Assembly (NCBI GenBank): GCA_046299415.1
Contig: JBKBII010000001.1
Coordinates: forward strand, 434,001-498,000
Direction of reading: 5' to 3'
Origin: JBKBII01 sp046299415
GTDB lineage: Bacteria; Pseudomonadota; Gammaproteobacteria; Ectothiorhodospirales; Ectothiorhodospiraceae
DNA: 64,000 nucleotides
Both the position numbers and the translations under genes were made by a program. The notes beneath the pieces were generated by a model. That model searched no databases. It saw only the letters and a list, made by a program, of their open reading frames with translations, and had not been told where the DNA came from. Shown here in pieces: positions 27,282 to 34,429 of the stretch (its first letter is position 1; each line of letters begins with the position of its first letter).

Positions 27282-28651
27282 GCCGACCTCGGCGGCGTGT
27301 CACCATGATCAGACATTCCTGCCACATCGGTAAGGTCGAACGCGGAAGCGATGACCTTGATATCGAGCCCTGCTTCGCATGCCAGTTCGACAAAGTTAGG
27401 GAACGATGTCGCGACGTTGTCACAATCCTTGATACGTATCGGTTCTCGGGCCCGTAGAGCCGCCACCGCAAACGCCATCGCGATGCGATGGTCGCCGTGG
27501 CTGTTCACCTCGCCGCCGTCGAAGTGGCCCCGCCCGACGATCCGGATGCCGTCAGGATGGGTTTCACACTCAACACCCAATGCCGTCAGACCATCCGCCA
27601 TCACCTGAATGCGATCGCTCTCCTTAACTCGTAATTCTTCAGCGCCCGTCAACAGTGTCTCGCCGTCGGCGCTTGCCGCCGCAACGAATAGGACCGGAAA
27701 CTCATCAATCGCCAGAGGCACCAGCTCAGGCGGGATATGAACGCCATGCAGTCGACTCCCGGTGACCTCAATGTCAGCAACAGGCTCACCACCGATCACG
27801 CGTTGATCGGATAGGGTGATCGATGCCCCCATCAAGCGCAAAATATCGATGACTCCGGTCCGTGTAGGGTTGATTCCCACGTGCTCAAGGACAATCGAAG
27901 AGCCCTCGGCGATGGTCGCGGCGACCAGGAAAAACGCCGCCGACGAAATATCAGCGGGAACATCGATCAAGCATCCATTGAGGCGTCCCCCGCCAACCAG
28001 CGCAGAGGCCCTACCCGTCTGCTCGACGGTGTAACCAAATCCCCGCAGCATGCGCTCGGTATGATCGCGCGTCGGCGCAGGCTCGGTTACAGAAGTTCGA
28101 CCGCGAGCGAACAGGCCCGCAAGCAACACGGCGGACTTCACCTGTGCACTTGCCACCGTCATCGCAAAATCAATTGCGCGCAACGTGTGTCCACCAAAAA
28201 TGCGGAGCGGCGGCGTCCCGTCGGCGCTGGTGTCGATCCGTGCGCCCATCTCGCCTAACGGCGCGGTCACGCGGCGCATCGGCCGACGCGACAACGAACG
28301 ATCCCCCACCAGCGTCGTATCAAAAGACTGACCTGCCAACACTCCGCACAGCAGACGCATCGCTGTACCCGAGTTGCCCATGTCGAGATCTTTGGCTGGA
28401 GCGGACAAGCCATCGATACCGACACCGTGAATCGACAACGTGGTCGAATCAAGCGTGTCGATACGCACGCCCATCGCACGGAACGCATCCGCTGTCGCCA
28501 AACAATCAGCGCCATCGAGAAACCCTCGAACCGACGTCGTGCCGTCCGCCAAGGCGCCCAACATTATTGAACGATGCGATATCGACTTATCCCCCGGGAC
28601 CCGTAGCCGACCCCGCAGAGAGCCGCCGGGGTTCACCATGAATTCCTTCAT
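27278..28651 (-). CDS. aroA: 3-phosphoshikimate 1-carboxyvinyltransferase (EPSP synthase)
   Basis: Joins shikimate-3-phosphate and phosphoenolpyruvate in the shikimate pathway. Visible: VPGDKSISHRSIMLGALADG at 18, MGNSGTAMRLLCGVLAGQ near 91, LRVKESDRIQVMADGL and NSHGDHRIAMAFAVAALRA. The 457-residue length is within range. The ATG at 28651 has GAGGC five to nine bases upstream; a second ATG lies four codons in. In pseudomonads it is fused to or abuts tyrA; here a 311-bp gap separates them. Confidence 0.97.
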   Translation of the reverse strand: MKEFMVNPGGSLRGRLRVPGDKSISHRSIMLGALADGTTSVRGFLDGADCLATADAFRAMGVRIDTLDSTTLSIHGVGIDGLSAPAKDLDMGNSGTAMRLLCGVLAGQSFDTTLVGDRSLSRRPMRRVTAPLGEMGARIDTSADGTPPLRIFGGHTLRAIDFAMTVASAQVKSAVLLAGLFARGRTSVTEPAPTRDHTERMLRGFGYTVEQTGRASALVGGGRLNGCLIDVPADISSAAFFLVAATIAEGSSIVLEHVGINPTRTGVIDILRLMGASITLSDQRVIGGEPVADIEVTGSRLHGVHIPPELVPLAIDEFPVLFVAAASADGETLLTGAEELRVKESDRIQVMADGLTALGVECETHPDGIRIVGRGHFDGGEVNSHGDHRIAMAFAVAALRAREPIRIKDCDNVATSFPNFVELACEAGLDIKVIASAFDLTDVAGMSDHGDTPPRSA

Positions 28652-28962
28652 TTCCGCCTCTTGCGTAACTTTCTAAATGATTCTTAGGAACTTTCTAGCT
28701 CCCGAGCGCGCTCGTAATCACTAGCCGCGGGTCACTTGGCGCCGTTGGAAGCCGACGGCTCGCCCCATTAGGGGAAACAAAAAGCGAGCCCATCAAAGCA
28801 GGCGACTTTTTCCTCATGACCAAAGAAATGATCACGCCGGGCTTTAAGCCTTCGGCAACCTACAGAAAAAGCCCGCCTTGGCGCTGCACCCCAGCGACAG
28901 CCATTCCCCCGGGGCCTCATGACGGCGACATCATGCCGGTTCGGCGCGGCGAAAAATAGCGC
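28652..28962. other. Gap between tyrA and aroA with nested inverted repeats
   Basis: No gene. GGCTCGC at 28757-28763 and GCGAGCC at 28784-28790 are inverted, with CCCCATTAGGGG at 28763-28774 between them. GGGCTTT (28839-28845) and AAAGCCC (28868-28874) form another pair. Neither is followed by a clean T run on the minus strand, so I do not call a terminator. They may be RNA processing or pausing structures inside the operon. Confidence 0.4.
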
Positions 28963-29898
28963 TCACTCCGGCTCCACCAGCTTCATCGCCGCATCGCGAG
29001 CCCTGCGAGCCTCGCCAAATCGCTCGTCTAACCACGCACCATCGCTGCGAGCCACCGCGTCAATCATCGCGTCGAGATCTTCTCGGAAAACGGTCAATGC
29101 ATTGAGTAAGGCAACCCGGTTCGCGACAGCAATGTCGCGCCACATAGACGGATCGCTCGACGCGATCCGCGTGAAGTCACGAAATCCGCCTGCGGCATAA
29201 CGAAAGACCGCCTCAGCGTCTGCGCCACGCGCGAGCGAGTCGACTAGAGTGAAGGCCAACACGTGCGGCAAGTGGCTCGTTGCAGCCAGCAACCGATCGT
29301 GACGTTCGGCGTCAATGCACTCGACTCGTGCGCCCGTTTGCGCCCACATCCATCGAATACGCTCAACAGCCTTGGGATCGGTCTCATCAGACGGGGTCAG
29401 AACAACAAGGCGTGACTCAAAGAGATTGGCACGCGCCGCCGCAGGTCCCGAGCGTTCGTCACCCGCGATCGGATGTCCCGGAACGAAACGGGCAGGACAC
29501 CGTCCCTCGTATGCATCAGTCACCGCCCGGATTACCGACGCTTTAGTGCTGCCGACATCTGTCAAAATCGCATCGCCGAGATCAAGCTTCGCGAGCGATT
29601 CGGCGATGGCACCCATAGCGCCAACCGGAGTCGCCAGAATGATCACATCGGCGCCAGCCACCGCTCGCGACAGATCGGTTGTTGCTTCGTCAACGATCCC
29701 AAGGCGCAACGCATCCTCCAGGTGATCACGATTGCGGCCAAAGCCAACCACGTGGCGCACGGCGCCTGCACGTCTCAATGCGAGAGCCGCAGAACCGGCG
29801 ATGAGCCCGGCGCCGAGTACGGCCAGGCGGCCAATCGGCATCTGTTTACCGCGAGAATCGCAAGCGGGGGGGGCGAGACTTGATGGCGAGTCGGTCAT
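28963..29898 (-). CDS. tyrA: Prephenate dehydrogenase
   Basis: Converts prephenate to 4-hydroxyphenylpyruvate for tyrosine. The NAD-binding motif LAVLGAGLIAGSAALALRRAG is near residue 25; ILTDVGSTKASV and VPGHPIAGDERSG mark the active site. At 311 residues it is the monofunctional type without an ACT domain. The start at 29898 is 24 bp past the hisC stop. About 20 polar residues precede the domain, so an inner ATG is also possible. Confidence 0.95.
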   Translation of the reverse strand: MTDSPSSLAPPACDSRGKQMPIGRLAVLGAGLIAGSAALALRRAGAVRHVVGFGRNRDHLEDALRLGIVDEATTDLSRAVAGADVIILATPVGAMGAIAESLAKLDLGDAILTDVGSTKASVIRAVTDAYEGRCPARFVPGHPIAGDERSGPAAARANLFESRLVVLTPSDETDPKAVERIRWMWAQTGARVECIDAERHDRLLAATSHLPHVLAFTLVDSLARGADAEAVFRYAAGGFRDFTRIASSDPSMWRDIAVANRVALLNALTVFREDLDAMIDAVARSDGAWLDERFGEARRARDAAMKLVEPE

Positions 29899-29922
29899 GT
29901 ATCGATTGCGCTCATCGCGTCC

Positions 29923-31167
29923 TCATGTCGACGTCAAAACGTCAGGCGCCGCAGCGTCTTCACCCAACACCGCCGAAGGGCGCATCATCGACGCAGAAAC
30001 GCGATCGAGTGCCTGCAGGAAAACGGCATTGTCGGACTCGGTCGACACGGTCACGCGCAAAAATCCGGACAATCCGTAGTTTTCGATGGGTCGCAAGATA
30101 ACGCCCTCGCGCAGCAATGCCTCGTACATCTCCTGCGCCATCGTGGGCCTCTCCTGTGCGGCGCCCCCCTGCCCGGCTCGACTGCAGTGAAAGGCCACAA
30201 AGTTTCCAACCGACGGCAGGACAAAATGACCGCGAACGCGTAAAGCCGACGAGATCTGCTCCAGCCCTGCCTGATTGACCGAAACGCTTCGGCTGACATG
30301 CTCATCGTCGCCCAGTGCGGCAAGACCACCTGCCTGTGCGAGCGCGTTGACATTGAAAGGTTGTCGCGCGCGATTCAGCAAGTCAGCAACCTCTGGACTT
30401 GACACCGCATAGCCCAAACGTAAACCCGCGAGGCCGAAAATTTTCGAAAACGTACGCGTCACAATGACGTTCGGATGACGCGACAATCGCTCAACTCCGT
30501 TGGGATACGTCGGCTCGGTGACATATTCGCAATACGCTTCATCAAGCACGACAGCGACATCGGCTGGAACACGCGTCAAGAATGTGTCCAGCGCATCGGC
30601 ATCGAACCAAGTTCCGGTCGGGTTGTTCGGGTTGGCGAGAAAAACCACGCGGGTCGAATCATCGATCGCATCTGCCATAGCTGCGAGGTCATGCCCAAAA
30701 GGCTGCGTAGCATCATCAGCAGGCAAAGCGGGAACAACCACAGCCTCGGCGCCACAAGCCTTGGTCACCAGCGGATACACAGCAAATGCGTGTGCAGAGA
30801 AGACCGCCTTGGTCCCTTCCCCCAGCCAGACTCGCCCAATCAACTCGAGGATCTCGTTGGAGCCATTGCCGAGGGTAATCTCGAACGGATCGACACCCAC
30901 GCGATGGGCCAATGCCTGACGTAACGCGAACGCTGCACCATCGGGGTATATATGCTGCTCAGCAGCGGCGGCTTGAATCGCGGTGATCGCCCGGGCACTC
31001 GGTCCAAGCGGATTTTCGTTCGATGCGAGCTTGAGCGCATGCGCGATACCAAGCTCGCGTTCAAGTGCGGCGACAGGCTTACCCGGCTGATACGGCTGCA
31101 AGCCACGTATCCCGGTTCGCGCCCGCTCACCCAGGCGCCCCACTTCGGTCGTTGCCTTACTGCTCAT
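29923..31167 (-). CDS. hisC: Histidinol-phosphate aminotransferase
   Basis: Class I/II PLP aminotransferase that also may act on aromatic amino acids, which suits its place between pheA and tyrA. Signatures: KLASNENPLGPSA near 46, NPNNPTGTW near 179, DEAYCEY near 209 and the PLP lysine in TRTFSKIFGLAGLRLGYA (Lys242). It is 414 residues against about 356 in E. coli. Part of the excess is a Gly/Gln-rich loop (AGQGGAAQERPT) before the last domain and a polar C-terminal tail. A GAGGAG lies eleven bases before the ATG, rather far, and a strong hairpin lies 54 bp upstream. Confidence 0.95.
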   Translation of the reverse strand: MSSKATTEVGRLGERARTGIRGLQPYQPGKPVAALERELGIAHALKLASNENPLGPSARAITAIQAAAAEQHIYPDGAAFALRQALAHRVGVDPFEITLGNGSNEILELIGRVWLGEGTKAVFSAHAFAVYPLVTKACGAEAVVVPALPADDATQPFGHDLAAMADAIDDSTRVVFLANPNNPTGTWFDADALDTFLTRVPADVAVVLDEAYCEYVTEPTYPNGVERLSRHPNVIVTRTFSKIFGLAGLRLGYAVSSPEVADLLNRARQPFNVNALAQAGGLAALGDDEHVSRSVSVNQAGLEQISSALRVRGHFVLPSVGNFVAFHCSRAGQGGAAQERPTMAQEMYEALLREGVILRPIENYGLSGFLRVTVSTESDNAVFLQALDRVSASMMRPSAVLGEDAAAPDVLTST

Positions 31168-31794
31168 GCGAGTCTGAACTCCTCAAACGTGCGAAGCGCC
31201 CACGGTCATTCTAAAGCTGCCCGAGTGACGCCCCAACGGCGTCACTCGGACGCCCGGGGGCGACGTATTCACTACCGATCCCTTGCCCTCTCCGCGCTTG
31301 ATGCGGAATACCAGGCCTCGCACTCATCAGCATCGTCAGACCGAAGACAGCGTTACGAGAACGCTGAGTCAATGGTGATGCGCATGCGACGCCGCGTCAC
31401 ACGATTCCACCCATTTACGCGTGTTGGCTCTTCTATCTTCCGGTGCGCTGCGCACCGGGCACCTCGCGTCGCCTCTCTCTTGTGGATTTATACCTTGCAG
31501 ATTTCTGCGGTGTTGCGCCTACGCACCATGGGGCACAAAGCGAGCAACAAGAGGCTGCGACATCATCGCGCCACTCGCTCGCGTCAATCATTCGTCGTTG
31601 CATAGCAACATGCCCAGACACCGCGTATACATGCCTCAACCAGTCTGAGCCTGCCGAACCCCGTAATCAAAAAGCACACACCTGAACCAGGCCTCGAACT
31701 GAACATCCATCAACCCGAGGCGAAGCGAATTCGTTTCCGCTTGAATGGGCCATCGCTCTGCGGCGTGGCCATTACGAGCGCCATCCGACGCCAA
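31168..31794. other. Gap between pheA and hisC
   Basis: A 627-bp spacer inside a usually tight gene series. The only clear feature is the perfect hairpin at 31221-31249. Overlapping short frames around 31421-31685 lack family likeness. Confidence 0.45.
31221..31249 (-). promoter_or_regulatory. Perfect 12-bp stem-loop upstream of hisC
   Basis: CCGAGTGACGCC and GGCGTCACTCGG flank a five-base loop. On the minus strand it lies 54 bases before the hisC start. No T tract follows, so it is not a classic terminator. It could be a 5' leader structure or a processing site. Confidence 0.45.
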
Positions 31795-33312
31795 TCAAGT
31801 TGCCGCGCGTGGATAGGACCCAAGGCGCTTGACCAGAAGCGCATCACGCTCCAAGGCGCTTAACGCCTGAGCCACGGGAGCGTCCAACTCGTGCCCAAGC
31901 AGGTCGAGGAAAAAGACATACTCCCAAAGACCAGAACGCGAAGGGCGTGACTCGATGCGCGTCAAACTGACACCGGCCTCAGCGAAAGGTCGCAACGCGT
32001 CATACAGCGCACCGGCGCGATTACGAGTCACGATCATCACCGACGTCTTGTCCTCACCGGATGGCGGCACAGTCGATCGACCAATCACGAGGAAGCGCGT
32101 GGTATTCGAGGCTGAATCCTGAATGCAGCGAGCCAAAACGCAAAGGCCTGCCGCCTCGCCGCTGTGCGCGGGGCCAATTGCCGCGTGCCCGGCGCCCGCC
32201 GCCCGCGCATCGAGAATCGCCTGAGCGTTGCTTGTCGACGCGTGTAAATCCGCTCGCGGCAGATGTCGCTCCAGCCAGACGCGACACTGTGCAAAAGCCT
32301 GAGGATGCGCATGCACGGTATGGACTTCGGTCCGTACGGCCGCTTCGTCCAGCATCCGTATCGGTTCAGCAGCGACTGAGGGATCCGCCGCAGGGTCTGA
32401 ACCCCGATCCGGGGCGACCTCGCCCTGCGCCGAACAATCGCTGGTTTTCGGAAACTGCTGCGCACAGTCACCGAGTAACGTGTGCTCGATCGGCAAAATC
32501 ACTTCACCAACGATCTTCAACCGCGACGCGACGAATCGATCGACCGAAGAGGTCACAACCCCTTCGGTGCTATTTTCGATCGGGACAACACCAAACTCGG
32601 CCTGACCCCGTTCAACCGCGTCAAACACAGCACTAACGCTGAGAGCCGACTCAAGCTTGACGGCGTGCCCAAAATGTTTCCGCGCAGCCTGTTCGGTAAA
32701 AGTCCCAGCAGGGCCGAGAAAAGCCACCGACAGCGGAGCCTCGAGTGCCAAACAGGCCGACATCAGCTCGCGCACCAACAACACAACTGAGGCATCAGGT
32801 AGTGGCCCGGGGTTGACCGCGCGTGCCGCGCGCAAAATACACGCTTCACGTTCAGGCCGATAAAACTCAGGACCGACCGAATCCGTTGCGGCGATCAACG
32901 CATCAGGCTTGTTGCCCGCGAAACCCTCGGGCGCTGTGATCGATGAATGAGGAGCTCTCTGTACTGCGACCGAGTCCTGCGGCCCTGCCAACACCGTCGA
33001 GTCGCGATACGAACGTTTGATTTCAGCGACCCGCTGTGCAAGCGCCGCTCGCCGATTAAAGGCCAAAATCAGCTCACGATCGATCTCGTCGATCGCGGTC
33101 CTGACCTCCGCCAGACTCGTCAATTCCTCTGGGCGAAAGTCGCGTCCCAGTTTGTATTTCCCGCTCGACGCTGCCTCGACGCGCCGCGCTTCTGAGGACG
33201 CTTCCGCCTCATCCTTCCCGGGCTCGGCAAACGTTTCGCCCGCCGTGTCCGACACGTCACTCAAGCCCTTTTCAGCGCGGAAACACGTATACGAACGATG
33301 CGACTCAGGCAT
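31795..33312 (-). CDS. pheA: Bifunctional chorismate mutase / prephenate dehydratase (P-protein)
   Basis: Makes phenylpyruvate from chorismate. The mutase helix is at residues 64-100 (EVRTAIDEIDRELILAFNRR); its partner segment EFYRPEREACILR is at 149. The dehydratase begins at SVAFLGPAGTFTEQAA (195) with GVVPIENSTEGVV and the catalytic TTRFLVIG near 404. The ACT domain has GALYDALRPF and IESRPSR for phenylalanine feedback. It is 505 residues against 386 in E. coli. There is a polar N-terminal extension (1-60), a 47-residue insertion inside the mutase (102-148) and another in the dehydratase (284-330). Start ATG 33312 is chosen because it overlaps the serC end by 8 bp; the frame opens at 33342. 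Confidence 0.95.
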   Translation of the reverse strand: MPESHRSYTCFRAEKGLSDVSDTAGETFAEPGKDEAEASSEARRVEAASSGKYKLGRDFRPEELTSLAEVRTAIDEIDRELILAFNRRAALAQRVAEIKRSYRDSTVLAGPQDSVAVQRAPHSSITAPEGFAGNKPDALIAATDSVGPEFYRPEREACILRAARAVNPGPLPDASVVLLVRELMSACLALEAPLSVAFLGPAGTFTEQAARKHFGHAVKLESALSVSAVFDAVERGQAEFGVVPIENSTEGVVTSSVDRFVASRLKIVGEVILPIEHTLLGDCAQQFPKTSDCSAQGEVAPDRGSDPAADPSVAAEPIRMLDEAAVRTEVHTVHAHPQAFAQCRVWLERHLPRADLHASTSNAQAILDARAAGAGHAAIGPAHSGEAAGLCVLARCIQDSASNTTRFLVIGRSTVPPSGEDKTSVMIVTRNRAGALYDALRPFAEAGVSLTRIESRPSRSGLWEYVFFLDLLGHELDAPVAQALSALERDALLVKRLGSYPRAAT

Positions 33313-34429
33313 GGCGCTGCTCGAAATCAGCCATGAACTCAATCAGCGCATCCACAGCGGCCTCCGGCACAGCGTTATACAAACTCGCTCGCATACCACC
33401 CACTGACCGGTGCCCGGCCAAGCCCTGAAAACCCGCGTCAGCCGCACCGCGCAAAAACACGCCATCAAGCTGAGCATCGGCGAGCAGAAACGGAACATTC
33501 ATCCATGACCGGACCGACGGGTCGATTGGATTACGGAAAAACTCACTCGAATCAATAAAATGATAGAGCTTTCCAGCTTTTCGTTGATTGACGTTCGCCA
33601 TCACCTCGAGGCCACCCTGCGACTCGAGCCACTCAAAAACCAAGCCAGCCAGGTACCACGAAAACGTCGGTGGAGTCGCCACCATTGAGCCGTGTTCAGA
33701 TTGAACGCCCCAGTTCCAGATCGTCGGCGTGTCATCTCGTGCAGCGTCCAGCAGATCTTCACGGACGATCACCACGACCACGCCCGCAGGTCCGATGTTC
33801 TTTTGAGCACCCGCGTAAATGACGCCGTAACGCGTGACATCGATTGGACGCGAAAGCAGCGTCGACGAGAAGTCTGCGACGACCGGAAGCTCGCCCACGT
33901 CGGACGGCAAATCGTAGAATTCAAGACCACCGATCGTTTCGTTCGGTGTCACGTGCACGTACGCACAGTTTTTGGGCCAGTCGATCTCGCTCAACCTTGC
34001 CATCTCGGTGTAGCGAGAAGGCTCGGCCGAGGCGACGCGCACAGCATCGAGATAGCTGGCAGCTTCTGCCTCGGCCTTGCGTGACCAGATGCCGGTATCA
34101 ATGTACGCCGCGGCCGATCCCCGTCTCGAAAAATTCAGAGGAACAGCGGAAAACTGCCCCGTTGCGCCCCCCTGCAAGAACAACACCCGGTAGTAATCGG
34201 GAATCGATAGCAACCGCCTGATACTCGCTTCAGCGCGCGCGGCGACAGCGGCAAAGGTTTCCCCTCGGTGGGAGATTTCCATCACCGAGGCGCCACACCC
34301 GCCAAAATTCAACAACTCGCTCTGCGCCCTCTCCAGCACCGCACGAGGCAACGCCGCCGGCCCGGCGCTGAAGTTCCAGACACGCCCATCGTCGCGTGGA
34401 ACCAGGTCCTCATGAGTCGAAACTGTCAT
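33305..34429 (-). CDS. serC: Phosphoserine aminotransferase
   Basis: Forms phosphoserine for serine synthesis and also serves pyridoxal phosphate synthesis. Class V PLP enzyme with WNFSAGPAALP at 18, SHRGETF at 53, LFLQGGATGQF near 83 and the PLP lysine in YAGAQKNIGPAG (Lys210). At 374 residues it is close to the usual 360, with a short N-terminal extension. Its ATG overlaps the gyrA stop by 4 bp (34426-34429) and its end overlaps pheA, so gyrA-serC-pheA look translationally coupled. Confidence 0.97.
   Translation of the reverse strand: MTVSTHEDLVPRDDGRVWNFSAGPAALPRAVLERAQSELLNFGGCGASVMEISHRGETFAAVAARAEASIRRLLSIPDYYRVLFLQGGATGQFSAVPLNFSRRGSAAAYIDTGIWSRKAEAEAASYLDAVRVASAEPSRYTEMARLSEIDWPKNCAYVHVTPNETIGGLEFYDLPSDVGELPVVADFSSTLLSRPIDVTRYGVIYAGAQKNIGPAGVVVVIVREDLLDAARDDTPTIWNWGVQSEHGSMVATPPTFSWYLAGLVFEWLESQGGLEVMANVNQRKAGKLYHFIDSSEFFRNPIDPSVRSWMNVPFLLADAQLDGVFLRGAADAGFQGLAGHRSVGGMRASLYNAVPEAAVDALIEFMADFEQRHA

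Noticed and set aside
28757..28790. Terminator between tyrA and aroA
   Set aside because: The stem has no T run after it on the minus strand, and the genes are expected to be expressed together.
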